Source of the DNA: a virus
Length of the DNA stretch: 31,035 nt
IMG/VR virus record: IMGVR_UViG_3300030329_000948
Span: 1-31,035 of that record
Strand: one strand, 5' to 3'
The notes under the pieces were generated by a model. It saw only the letters and a program-made list of their open reading frames with translations, ran no database searches and was not told where the DNA came from. Positions 8,188-15,111 of this stretch are shown here, piece by piece; the first letter of the stretch is position 1, and each line of letters starts with the position of its first letter. Made by a program: the position numbers and the translations under genes.

Positions 8188-8514
8188 TTACTCCTTTGGA
8201 TTGTCATCTTTAATTTTTTTAATACGAGCCTTCCAAGCGTCTATGTCCTTGTATATCTCATCGAGCTGTTCACCGATATCACCATAAGCCTCTTTACGAG
8301 TAGCACGAACACCTACATTGTTATATTCTTTAGTGGCGTTTGTAGCTAGTGCATTTAATTGACTGTCTGTTGGTTTTGACACGCCAGATACATTCCAAGT
8401 TTTTATATAATCACCAGAGCCATCATTTTGCAATGCAATGTTAGAATTAAATTCAGATTCTGTTTTACTATTAGCTTCTAAATATAATTTTACTTTATAA
8501 TATAAATTATCCAT
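8188..8514 (-). CDS. Small fibre-cluster protein, chaperone-like candidate
   Basis: This 108-aa protein is mainly helical. The C-terminal segment RKEAYGDIGEQLDEIYKDID followed by WKARIKKIKDD matches a motif often seen at the ends of small tail fibre assembly or XkdW-like proteins (R-x-x-AY-x-x-IGxQLD). The N-terminal part (YYKVKLYLEANSKTESEF) is unrecognised. Its ATG follows the 328-aa fibre gene with a one-base TAATG overlap, so the two are likely translated together. A role as chaperone or adaptor for the 328-aa fibre is the simplest inference. Confidence 0.6.
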   Translation of the reverse strand: MDNLYYKVKLYLEANSKTESEFNSNIALQNDGSGDYIKTWNVSGVSKPTDSQLNALATNATKEYNNVGVRATRKEAYGDIGEQLDEIYKDIDAWKARIKKIKDDNPKE

Positions 8515-9500
8515 TATGACTCCATACCTGTTAGTCTAAATCCTTCAAATCTTGTATAATCATCATTTGAGTCGGTTGTTCTACTTTGTCCGTAATTATG
8601 ATAAACATATGCTTCAAAGTAATCATCTGAATCAGCAGTTACTATACCACTACAACTAACCACTGAAGCTATTTCAATATTACCTCCTGCAACATGACGT
8701 TCAGCTATTTCTTTTGTGCCGTTTTTATAAATTGCAACATCCATATATTCGCTTTGAGCATTTGCATAATACATTAAAACGCTAGCCTTAAGAAAGTATT
8801 TTCCCGGAACAACGGGAGTAAATTTGTGAGAAGCAAAAGTTCCGTCTGAATCAAAGACCTCAGTTGCCCACTCAAGTTTTGTATCCGTGTTGTGGTTTAT
8901 GGTTTGAGCTCCACTTTGTTTTACGCTAAAAGCAGGTGTATTTGATATATGTTTTATATCTAATCTTTTTAAAGTTCCTGCATCGGATAAAACTATTTCA
9001 TCTGTTGCGGCAGGCTGTGCCGCTAATTCTGTAGCACCTGTAATACTTGTTACATCAAATCCGCCAACATAAGTTTTAATTCTAGATGCCGCAGTTTTTC
9101 TAAGTGTTCCACCTGCTCCATCATCTACTAAAAATAAATCAGCGTCAGCTATTGCTCCACCGATATCAGTTTGACCTGTTAATACAGAAGAGGCAAGACT
9201 GCCCGCCTGCACTCCACTAGCAGGAACATCAATAGTTCCTACACTCTTTGCTTGATGAACAACATAAATATTGTTTGTGCCGCTAGGAGGTGCACCAGTA
9301 AACGTTAATGTTGTACCAGATAAAGTGTATGCTGAGTTAGGATCTTGTCTTACATTACCAACAAATACTTCGATGTCTAATACTGAAGAAGGTGCTACAT
9401 CTAAAGTAAATGCAGTTGTGCTTCCATCACCATTAAACCTCTTACCTACAAGAGATTGAAAAGTATTTTGGGTATCTATAGGATTACCTACATATGCCAT
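8514..9500 (-). CDS. Tail fibre protein with linker module and C1q-like tip
   Basis: This 328-aa protein has residues 1-95 as a beta domain (FNGDGSTTAFTLDVAP, YTLSGTTLTFTGAPPSG) shared with the 512-aa protein. Residues 108-147 are the repeated module ADADLFLVDDGAGGTLRK, and 152-186 a second diverged module (TDEIVLSDAGTLKRL). From about residue 190 a C1q/TNF-like jelly roll follows (QTINHNTDTKLEWATEVFDS, FTPVVPGKYFLKASVLMYY). Domain order implies attachment base, linker, trimeric tip. Its start lies one base after the 115-aa gene. It is probably host recognition. Confidence 0.8.
   Translation of the reverse strand: MAYVGNPIDTQNTFQSLVGKRFNGDGSTTAFTLDVAPSSVLDIEVFVGNVRQDPNSAYTLSGTTLTFTGAPPSGTNNIYVVHQAKSVGTIDVPASGVQAGSLASSVLTGQTDIGGAIADADLFLVDDGAGGTLRKTAASRIKTYVGGFDVTSITGATELAAQPAATDEIVLSDAGTLKRLDIKHISNTPAFSVKQSGAQTINHNTDTKLEWATEVFDSDGTFASHKFTPVVPGKYFLKASVLMYYANAQSEYMDVAIYKNGTKEIAERHVAGGNIEIASVVSCSGIVTADSDDYFEAYVYHNYGQSRTTDSNDDYTRFEGFRLTGMES
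8943..9047 (-). repeat. Fibre linker module, second diverged copy in 328-aa protein
   Basis: Residues 152-186 of the 328-aa fibre read SITGATELAAQPAATDEIV followed by LSDAGTLKRLDIKHI. It follows the complete module in the same protein, so the fibre has a tandem pair. Confidence 0.65.
9060..9179 (-). repeat. Fibre linker module, copy in 328-aa protein
   Basis: Residues 108-147 of the 328-aa fibre contain TDIGGAIADADLFLVDD followed by GAGGTLRKTAASRIKTY. They match the module in the 512-aa fibre except at a few positions (GQ for GH, GAI for ANI, I for L), despite many silent base differences. Confidence 0.8.
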
Positions 9501-9501
9501 C

Positions 9502-9849
9502 TTACGTTATCTCCATTATTGACACAGCAATGTCTGCTGAACCAGATGCTGTCAGTGACAGTGTATCTGTAGCTTCCATTACTACCTTGTTGCCCGAAAG
9601 CAGTTCCAGTGTTCCACCAACAGGTATTGGCGCATTAGTAACTAACTCAACTGTTTGATTGGCCTCGTCGTTTGCACCTGATCTGCTAGAAGTATCTGAA
9701 GCTAAACTAACTGTAGCAGTAATTTGACCAGTGGTTGTGTTACCTACCATTACACCTAGAACTACAGTTGTTGTAGAACCAGCAACGGTATAAATAACAT
9801 CAGCACTTGTCACATTTGCTTTCGTTACAAGTTTAAAAGTATTAGCCAT
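9502..9849 (-). CDS. Small beta-rich virion protein, paralogue of the 124-aa protein
   Basis: This 115-aa protein starts MANTFKLVTKANVTSADVIY and is almost entirely short beta strands (TTTVVLGVMVGNTTTGQ, PVGGTLELLSGNKVVME), ending ISVSIMEIT-like as SADIAVSIMEIT. Proteins with this MANTFKL start, about 110-130 aa long, are common structural proteins of marine phages. It resembles the protein at 1098-1472, 8 kb downstream. An SD-like AGGAGG lies before the ATG. A decoration or tail-surface protein is the best guess; the paralogy is visible, the function is not. Confidence 0.75.
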   Translation of the reverse strand: MANTFKLVTKANVTSADVIYTVAGSTTTVVLGVMVGNTTTGQITATVSLASDTSSRSGANDEANQTVELVTNAPIPVGGTLELLSGNKVVMEATDTLSLTASGSADIAVSIMEIT

Positions 9850-9868
9850 TTATCCTCCTTTTATATTA

Positions 9869-11164
9869 CTAACCAAGCGCAATTGCAAGGGCAGTGGGAT
9901 CTTCTGTCGAGAACCCTGCACTTGTTAAATATGTTTTAAGTCTTGTTAATGTAGCTTTTCTATTAGTGCCACCTGCACCGTCGTCTACGATTATTAAATC
10001 TGCGTCTGCTAAAGCAGCACCAATATCAGTTCCGCCGTCAATATCTAATGTAGCTAATCCAACAGAGTTACTTGAAGCTGTTATTGTTTTGTTTGTAAAA
10101 GTTTGTGTTGCAGCAAGACCAGCAATTGTATCTGTTGTTGCCGGTAAAGTTAATGTTGTGTTACCAGAAAAATCAGAGTGTGCTGGTGCTTGTAATTGAG
10201 CATAGTGTGCGTTTGAAGATTCACAGTATAGTCTTAGCACTGATTGTGATCCTGTGTTTTTTAAATCTATAACACCACCTTCTACAGTAAGATCGTCTCC
10301 TACACTTACATCACCAGTTACTGTAACTGAATCTACATAAGCATCTTTAAATCTTACAGAGTTAGTTCCTAAATCTACATCACTGTCAGTTTGTGGACCT
10401 AATACACCATCTGATACAAATACTTGCTCTGCGTTTGCAGCATAAAAATGTATTTCATCTGCTGTTTCAAAATCTATTTTTGTTTGATCATCTTCACCAA
10501 TCTTAACATCAGTTGCTAATATTGATGTAATTCCTGTTTGTGCAGCATCTACGCTTAATGTGTTAGTAGATAATGATACACCTGTCCCTGCTGAAAAAGC
10601 AGTCTTGGACATTGCTATAGCAGCAGAAGAATTTATATCTGCGTTTACAATTACACCAGATCCAATTGCTGCTGTTCCGTTTGCAGCTATGCTTATGTCA
10701 CCAGATATAGTAACAGGATTATAATTTGTGCCATCTCCAATAAGAGCTGCACCACTTGTGTTTGTGTTTAAAGTAATGTCATCGCCTGTAACAGTTAAAT
10801 CTCCGGTTACAGTTAAGTTACGTCCTATGGTTGCATCATTGTTTGCATCTTCAAATATTAATTTACTAGCTGGTATAGTACAGAATACATCTTTTGTTCC
10901 TGAACTAAAGTCAACAGCGCTGTCACTGTTGGAACTAGATATAACTGTTGTACGTGTAAGATCAGAACTATCACCGTCAAGTGTTCCCAACCCAACTTCA
11001 AACTCTGCTTGATCCTGGTGTGCAATACAATAATAAACTGTGTTGGAATTACCAATACCAGCAGCAAAAGTTTCAAAGCCAGTTACAGCACCCGCAAGAG
11101 ATACGGCACCCGTACCAGTTGTAGTGGTTGTTTCTTTTACTCTATCATTAATGACTAATGCCAT
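9869..11164 (-). CDS. Long tail fibre-like protein
   Basis: This 431-aa protein is rich in Thr, Ser, Gly, Asp and Ala. The N-terminal ~100 residues (MALVINDRVKETTTTTGTGA … AEFEVGLGTLDGDS) are a recognisable marine phage fibre head. The middle has collagen-free shaft repeats (NLTVTGDLTVTGDDITLNTN, DSVTVTGDVSVGDDLTVEGG). Residues 377-415 contain the linker module (ADADLIIVDDGAGGTNRK), which here stands almost at the C-terminus instead of before a tip domain. It may therefore form the shaft to which other fibres join. The role is inferred from sequence type and neighbours. Confidence 0.8.
   Translation of the reverse strand: MALVINDRVKETTTTTGTGAVSLAGAVTGFETFAAGIGNSNTVYYCIAHQDQAEFEVGLGTLDGDSSDLTRTTVISSSNSDSAVDFSSGTKDVFCTIPASKLIFEDANNDATIGRNLTVTGDLTVTGDDITLNTNTSGAALIGDGTNYNPVTISGDISIAANGTAAIGSGVIVNADINSSAAIAMSKTAFSAGTGVSLSTNTLSVDAAQTGITSILATDVKIGEDDQTKIDFETADEIHFYAANAEQVFVSDGVLGPQTDSDVDLGTNSVRFKDAYVDSVTVTGDVSVGDDLTVEGGVIDLKNTGSQSVLRLYCESSNAHYAQLQAPAHSDFSGNTTLTLPATTDTIAGLAATQTFTNKTITASSNSVGLATLDIDGGTDIGAALADADLIIVDDGAGGTNRKATLTRLKTYLTSAGFSTEDPTALAIALG
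9920..10036 (-). repeat. Fibre linker module, copy in 431-aa protein
   Basis: Residues 377-415 of the 431-aa fibre contain GGTDIGAALADADLIIVDD followed by GAGGTNRKATLTRLKTY. It lies 16 residues from the C-terminus, unlike the other copies, which are internal. Confidence 0.75.
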
Positions 11165-11172
11165 TTATACTC

Positions 11173-11601
11173 CTACGCTAATCTTAAGATAGCATTACTT
11201 GCATCGGCTGCAGGAAACTGAATTGTAAATGTTCCACTCGTAGATGTTTTGTCTCCACCAAAATCTAAAATACAAACTGCTTTGTTAGAATTAGAACTAT
11301 TGTAAATCATAGCTCCTCTTGCAGTAATAGTAGCTGAAGTAAAAGATATATCAGCAAAATCACAAATAGCGGTTGTACCTGAAGTTGTTGGTGTTACACT
11401 GGTTAATGATCCTCCACCTGAAGAATAAGATCCTGAATCGGATACTTCATTAGATGTAGTGAAAGCAGTGGTTGAAGCATCTAGAGAGGCAGAACTTGTG
11501 TACAATGCAATTTTAAAAGTGTCTTGTCCATTAGTAAAGTTATGTCCTTCGACAAGTAATTCTTGTTTAAAACTTGTGCATACAGCTTGTGTTATAGCCA
11601 T
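11173..11601 (-). CDS. Small virion structural protein
   Basis: This 142-aa protein starts MAITQAVCTSFKQELLVEGH and continues with NFTNGQDTFKIALYTSSASL. From memory this is one of the most frequent small structural proteins of marine tailed phages. Most of it is predicted beta (ATITARGAMIYNSSNSNKAV, TFTIQFPAADASNAILRLA). A GGAGAATAA region precedes the ATG. It lies between the adaptor gene and the long fibre gene, so a tail-tip or fibre-connecting location is plausible. The biochemical function is unknown. Confidence 0.8.
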   Translation of the reverse strand: MAITQAVCTSFKQELLVEGHNFTNGQDTFKIALYTSSASLDASTTAFTTSNEVSDSGSYSSGGGSLTSVTPTTSGTTAICDFADISFTSATITARGAMIYNSSNSNKAVCILDFGGDKTSTSGTFTIQFPAADASNAILRLA

Positions 11602-11603
11602 GT

Positions 11604-12302
11604 TTATTCTCCTCTAGTATTTGTTTTAACAGACTGCATAGGGAACTTTAGTTCTCCATGCATATACTCATCTCGTCTATGTCTACCAGTTTGTTCAACT
11701 ATTAGTTCTTGCACAGCACGTTGATAAGATTGTTCGTATAATTGCAGCATTTCAGCTGGGCCCTTCAAAAATTTGAAGGCTTCTGCAAGACATCCATACA
11801 ACAAAGCCATAGGAGCATTGTTGCCCAACCATGAGGTTGTATTACTACTAGACAGTCTTGTTGGTAATCTAGTAATTCCTAATTCCACGTTATACGCTGA
11901 ATCAGGTGTTGGCGCAAGATATATTGTATTGTGATCCCACCATGACCAATACTTTGGTGTGCTTGTAGCAGTTCTGTCTGGCCAATATTCATTCATATAA
12001 CTTATGTCGCGATGTTCTAAAAAATCTCTTGTTGGTGTTCCTGATGCAGGAAATATATGTACAGTTCTTATTGTAGCAAGTGACGTAGGATCTGGTGACG
12101 TTCCACCAGGTAAGGATAAGAAAGGATTACTTGTTACAAGTGTAACTGATTGATGTGATTTAAACACATCAAGATCTGCTTCTTTCAATATTCTATTTTC
12201 TGTGTGCTCGATAAAATCGTTTGTGATTGTAGATGTCAACACATCACTACTAGTTTCTGTGTAATCTAAAATCTGCTGTGTTAGTTCTGCGTATGTAGTC
12301 AT
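11604..12302 (-). CDS. Head-tail adaptor candidate
   Basis: This 232-aa protein has an N-terminus (MTTYAELTQQILDYTETSSD, then a helix with FIEHTENRIL) and a C-terminal helical block (MALLYGCLAEAFKFLKGP … YEQSYQRAVQELI). These match the adaptor or connector proteins I know from SU10-, T7 gp11- and P22-like short-tailed phages. In them helices bind the portal ring and the beta middle (VELGITRLPTRLSSSNTTSW) lines the channel. The ATG overlaps the upstream TAA by one base. Family assignment is from pattern memory; a head-to-tail joining role is likely. Confidence 0.75.
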   Translation of the reverse strand: MTTYAELTQQILDYTETSSDVLTSTITNDFIEHTENRILKEADLDVFKSHQSVTLVTSNPFLSLPGGTSPDPTSLATIRTVHIFPASGTPTRDFLEHRDISYMNEYWPDRTATSTPKYWSWWDHNTIYLAPTPDSAYNVELGITRLPTRLSSSNTTSWLGNNAPMALLYGCLAEAFKFLKGPAEMLQLYEQSYQRAVQELIVEQTGRHRRDEYMHGELKFPMQSVKTNTRGE

Positions 12303-12787
12303 TAGTTACTCACCGTTACTGGACCAGCTGATGCTTGTCCTCCTCCACCTTTTACCAAACTTGAAGTCGCTAATCCACCAGTTGATATACTGTAAAAATC
12401 ATCGTCTATTTTTGTTATGGTATGACCACTTTCACTGTCCATATCAACAACAAAAATGTCTACAACATTTCTAAATCTAACAGTGTCCCCTGTTGATCTA
12501 CCATGTCCTGGTTCAAAAATTTTTATCACATCAGTTCCAGATTCATGTCTAAATGGATCAAGAGGTAACAATCTTTCTGTAGCTGGTTCTTCTCTCGCTG
12601 GTCTTGGAAACTGTAAAGCTATTGCATCAGGTGAATGTTTGTTTGGTCGATCTTGTGGTGTTTTTGGTTCGTATTCACTTTCGTGTACACGTGCACCATT
12701 CCACTCAACAACCATTTCGCTATATGGATATTCCATACCACTACGGTCAGAAATAAACTTAGCGTATTTACCTGTTGCGTATGACAT
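12302..12787 (-). CDS. Conserved-type virion protein with HG-GD beta module
   Basis: This is a 161-aa protein. Residues 1-80 have a polar, proline-containing segment (VHESEYEPKTPQDRPNKHSP). Residues 86-160 form a beta module with HGRSTGDTVRFRN, then TITKIDDDFYSIST and a Gly-rich end (KGGGGQASAGPVTV). The same kind of module is inserted in the 622-aa tail protein. No catalytic motif is visible. The stop/start junction with the adaptor gene is TAATG, suggesting fixed stoichiometry. It probably belongs to the head-tail interface, but it is not identified. Confidence 0.7.
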   Translation of the reverse strand: MSYATGKYAKFISDRSGMEYPYSEMVVEWNGARVHESEYEPKTPQDRPNKHSPDAIALQFPRPAREEPATERLLPLDPFRHESGTDVIKIFEPGHGRSTGDTVRFRNVVDIFVVDMDSESGHTITKIDDDFYSISTGGLATSSLVKGGGGQASAGPVTVSN

Positions 12788-12790
12788 TTA

Positions 12791-13033
12791 TTAGCTCCAA
12801 GTATACTTGCCACCTTTTGTAGCGGCACCCATTCCTAGTTTAGTTCCAGTCACTTTACCTTTTTCTACTGTAATATCTACAGCTTTACCCTTTGCAGGTG
12901 CAATACCTTTTGTGGTAACAGCAGCAGCTTCAACAGGATTAGGTATATTATTTTGACCTCTACCAAACTTTATACCGCTTTTATCTCCTTCTCTGGGATT
13001 AGCAGTTTGTGTGTTATGGTTTCTATTGCTCAT
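12791..13033 (-). CDS. Small hypothetical protein of the connector cluster
   Basis: This 80-aa Gly/Lys/Asn-rich protein starts MSNRNHNTQTANPREGDKSG and ends GMGAATKGGKYTWS. The C-terminal GMGAAT-GGKYTW segment is, from memory, shared by small proteins in other marine phages. There are no Cys residues, no signal peptide and no membrane segment. The sequence looks flexible at the N-terminus with a short Lys/Val beta part in the middle (AVDITVEKGKVTGTKLG). The ATG overlaps the stop of the Cys-rich gene by one base. Function is unknown; a virion or assembly role is plausible from position. Confidence 0.65.
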   Translation of the reverse strand: MSNRNHNTQTANPREGDKSGIKFGRGQNNIPNPVEAAAVTTKGIAPAKGKAVDITVEKGKVTGTKLGMGAATKGGKYTWS

Positions 13034-13140
13034 TAGTCCTCCTTTTTACATGTGCAGTCGCCACAATCACATCTATCGATAGTGCATGAACCATCTACGA
13101 TGCAATGACATGTATGACCACATATTTCACATTTCGGCAT
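13033..13140 (-). CDS. 35-aa cysteine-rich metal-binding candidate
   Basis: Direct reading of the gap gives MPKCEICGHTCHCIVDGSCT followed by IDRCDCGDCTCKKED. Nine of 35 residues are Cys (4, 7, 11, 13, 19, 24, 26, 29, 31), with His at 9 and 12. The CxxC, CxC and CHC spacings suggest binding of one or two Zn or other metal ions, as in metallothionein or zinc-ribbon fragments. A perfect AGGAGG lies 4 bases before ATG 13140, inside and after the stop region of the adaptor gene. The TAA overlaps the next ATG. It is too short for ordinary gene callers, and its function is unknown. Confidence 0.8.
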   Translation of the reverse strand: MPKCEICGHTCHCIVDGSCTIDRCDCGDCTCKKED

Positions 13141-13148
13141 ATGACCTC

Positions 13149-13898
13149 CTATGGTATGTACGCCCGTGCTGGTTCAATTCTAAAAGAAACCCTTTCTCTA
13201 TCATTTTCACTAGCACGTTTAAATTCATCATCATACACCGCTTTTAAGTTTGCACTTAACATCGGTGCTCTTTTCAAACTTATATAGTATGCCAAACCGG
13301 CAGTCAAACAAGGAAGAAAATAAAAAGGTACATCAACTTCGTTAGTATAATTACCTGCATCCTCTATTCTAGCAAGATAAAAATACTTGAATATGTATGC
13401 TTTATCAGGGCTAGGATATAAAAACAAAGTCATATCATTTGCTGGTCTACCACTACTAGTAGATCCACCCGCTGTCACTGTACCAGGAACTAAAGCAAAC
13501 TGTGTAGGTCTTGCGTCTCCAGATGATGAGTTTTCTTTTTTACTTAAATTAATAAATTCTGTTCTAGATATTTTATTCATAGCAACATCTGTGGTGTTAC
13601 TATCTCCTTCTAAATTAGAAGTTGCACCTGTTGTGGTAGTCACAACGGCATCAATAATATCTACAACTTTTTGATCAATAGCATAAAAATTAGTGCCAGC
13701 AGTTAACGTTTGTGTTGCATATGTGATGGTCCATAAATTTAAACCACGATTTGCCCACTCTGCTAACATCAAATTAAGAGATCTTCTGGCTGTTTTTAAA
13801 TCATAGCCAGTGCGAGTCTCTAACTGACATCTTTCGAATGCTTCCTCTATTATCTCTTCTATTGAGAGATTAAAGGTTTGTGTGCCTGAATAAGCCAT
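13149..13898 (-). CDS. Head-tail connector/tail accessory candidate
   Basis: This 249-aa protein has an N-terminal helical region (IEEIIEEAFERCQLETRTGY, LKTARRSLNLMLAEWANRGL) and a C-terminal block (FYFLPCLTAGLAYYISLKRA … YDDEFKRASENDRERVSF, then EPARAYI). These are the pattern I know from podovirus connector proteins (P22 gp4-like or T7 gp11-like families). The middle (TLTAGTNFYAIDQKVVDIID) is the usual beta part. It is the first of two adaptor-like genes in this window, the other at 11604-12302. It probably binds below the portal ring. Start ATG 13898 is preceded by GAGGTTTAG. Confidence 0.75.
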   Translation of the reverse strand: MAYSGTQTFNLSIEEIIEEAFERCQLETRTGYDLKTARRSLNLMLAEWANRGLNLWTITYATQTLTAGTNFYAIDQKVVDIIDAVVTTTTGATSNLEGDSNTTDVAMNKISRTEFINLSKKENSSSGDARPTQFALVPGTVTAGGSTSSGRPANDMTLFLYPSPDKAYIFKYFYLARIEDAGNYTNEVDVPFYFLPCLTAGLAYYISLKRAPMLSANLKAVYDDEFKRASENDRERVSFRIEPARAYIP

Positions 13899-13906
13899 CT
13901 AAACCT

Positions 13907-14326
13907 CTAATATATTTTTTGGAATTCTGCTATAACTGTGTACATGTTGCCTGAATCAGCTGTACTCGGTACAACAAAATTAACATCACTCTGGTTACTG
14001 TTACTAGATTTGTCTGCTGGTACGCCACCAAACTCTCTAAAGTCCCAATAGCCAGCACCTGTTAATCCAAGTATAGGAATATCTCCGTCTGAATCTTCTT
14101 CGTCTAAACGTGCAAAAGAGTTACCTCCATCGCCACCCTGACAAGAATACCAAACTCTAAGTAAACCTAAATGTGATACAGCTGTGCCGTCGTTTCTAGC
14201 AGCTAATGCTGAAACGTCACCCATAACTGTTGTGCTACCTGTTCCGTCTGATTGTACAACCATTTTGATAACAACACGTTTATCATTCTGTTGTAGTATT
14301 GTTGGTCCTGTTACTGTGTCTGCCAT
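13907..14326 (-). CDS. Small virion structural protein
   Basis: This is a 139-aa beta-rich protein: MADTVTGPTILQQNDKRVVI, then KMVVQSDGTGSTTVMGDVSA, ending SGNMYTVIAEFQKIY. Residues around 55-70 (LLRVWYSCQGGDGGNSFARL) and 85-105 (LGLTGAGYWDFREFGGVPAD) give it a marine-phage structural-protein character, but no family name can be given. It follows the UACG-loop hairpin by about 20 bases and has a strong GGAGGG SD, so its expression may be set separately from the capsid gene. A head-surface or connector role is inferred from its neighbours. Confidence 0.7.
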   Translation of the reverse strand: MADTVTGPTILQQNDKRVVIKMVVQSDGTGSTTVMGDVSALAARNDGTAVSHLGLLRVWYSCQGGDGGNSFARLDEEDSDGDIPILGLTGAGYWDFREFGGVPADKSSNSNQSDVNFVVPSTADSGNMYTVIAEFQKIY

Positions 14327-14347
14327 GTTCCCTCCTTAATCAAGAAC

Positions 14348-14367
14348 TGTGGGGCCGTAGCCCCACA
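14348..14367 (-). terminator. Strong hairpin with UACG tetraloop after the 207-aa gene
   Basis: On the transcribed strand an 8-bp perfect stem TGTGGGGC / GCCCCACA closes a TACG loop. That gives C(UACG)G, the very stable UNCG tetraloop type. It begins about eight bases after the TAA stop of the 207-aa gene. It is followed by GTTCTTGATT, which is only weakly U-rich, so it could be a partial terminator, a processing site or a 3'-end stabiliser rather than a full intrinsic terminator. Confidence 0.65.
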
Positions 14368-14375
14368 TTGTTAAT

Positions 14376-14999
14376 TTAATATACTGAGTATTCTAACTCC
14401 ACTGTAAATCTTCCAGCCGTTATATCAGCGTTTACTGCAGTTGTAGCAAAAGCATATAAGTTTTTGCTAGCAATCGCCGCTGTAATGTTTGGAACAAATA
14501 TGTGGTAGTTACCAGCAGTATTGTTAAAGTTCACATCAACCTCTGTGATTGATTGTGTAGCACTTAACTGTTCGTTAAAAGATGTTACACCAGCACCAAC
14601 GATTTCAGTTCCAGAAGAAACTGCTGAGTTAGTAGCTGTACCAGAGGTTGCACTTAGTGATAAACCACCGACAAGAGTTTGTCCTGCAGCAGTTGTAATA
14701 CCAATCAATGCTCTGTGAATGAAAAATTTAGTAGGGGTTACTAGTCCGTCTGGTGCGTCTGTATTTAATGCACCAAGTTCTACAAGAACATCACCATCTC
14801 CGTATGCAGTTGATGCTGCATTTGTTGATGCCAATGTACCAGCAAAAGATTGTATCTTTCTAGTTCCCATTGATATTAGTTGTCCAGTTGAATTTACTGA
14901 AAAACCTGTTTGTGTTATTGCGCCAGTAGAAGCAGCTTTGTTGATTACGTTAAATCCACCCTCTGTTCTTACCGGACCGCTAAATGTACTGTTAGCCAT
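14376..14999 (-). CDS. Virion structural protein, decoration candidate
   Basis: This 207-aa protein starts MANSTFSGPVRTEGGFNVIN and is Ala/Thr/Ser/Val-rich and beta-dominated. It ends with a regular strand (AGRFTVELEYSVY). From memory, proteins with this start are usual beside the capsid gene of marine podoviruses and are found in virions. It is flanked on both sides by strong hairpins. Its 5' leader is the longest gap in the window (119 nt), with a GAGGAG SD. A capsid decoration or cement role is inference. Confidence 0.75.
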   Translation of the reverse strand: MANSTFSGPVRTEGGFNVINKAASTGAITQTGFSVNSTGQLISMGTRKIQSFAGTLASTNAASTAYGDGDVLVELGALNTDAPDGLVTPTKFFIHRALIGITTAAGQTLVGGLSLSATSGTATNSAVSSGTEIVGAGVTSFNEQLSATQSITEVDVNFNNTAGNYHIFVPNITAAIASKNLYAFATTAVNADITAGRFTVELEYSVY

Positions 15000-15086
15000 T
15001 TTTATTCTCCTCGATCATATAGATCTTGTCATACAGTCTCTATATCGTCTGTCTAGCCAGTCTGTATAACTTGTTATGCTAGAAAT
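15000..15086 (-). promoter_or_regulatory. Leader between capsid hairpin and 207-aa gene, possible weak promoter
   Basis: The untranslated leader between the hairpin and the ATG contains, on the minus strand, TAGACA, then a 16-base spacer, then TATGAC. This resembles a weak sigma70-type promoter (5/6 and about 4/6 consensus matches). A GATC-TATAT-GATC inverted element and a GAGGAG SD follow. Because most other genes here overlap or abut, this gap is a likely place for transcription re-initiation or post-transcriptional control. The evidence is weak. Confidence 0.3.
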
Positions 15087-15111
15087 AATGGGGCACATTA
15101 TGTGCCCCATT
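15087..15111 (-). terminator. Terminator-like hairpin after the major capsid gene
   Basis: An 11-bp perfect stem AATGGGGCACA / TGTGCCCCATT closes a three-base loop, starting seven bases after the TAA of the capsid gene. On the transcribed strand it is followed by ATTTCTAGC, moderately U-rich. The structure could act as an intrinsic terminator with read-through, or protect the 3' end of capsid mRNA. Its GGGGC…GCCCC core and its distance from the stop match the hairpin after the next gene. Confidence 0.7.

Noticed and set aside
10858-11076. 72-aa minus-strand frame inside the 431-aa fibre
   Set aside because: It is a second-frame shadow of the fibre gene with Val/Leu/Gln low complexity and no SD.
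11762-11779. Eight-bp inverted repeat CCTTCAAA / TTTGAAGG
   Set aside because: It lies inside the adaptor gene, encodes the conserved AFKFLKG stretch, and has no terminator-like tail; probably chance.
12619-12828. 69-aa minus-strand frame overlapping the 161-aa gene
   Set aside because: It is wholly overlapped by better-supported genes and has no recognisable sequence.
14719-15069. 116-aa plus-strand frame over the capsid-region gap
   Set aside because: It has no SD and is mostly antisense to the 207-aa gene; the hydrophobic end is antisense to the leader. No family resemblance.
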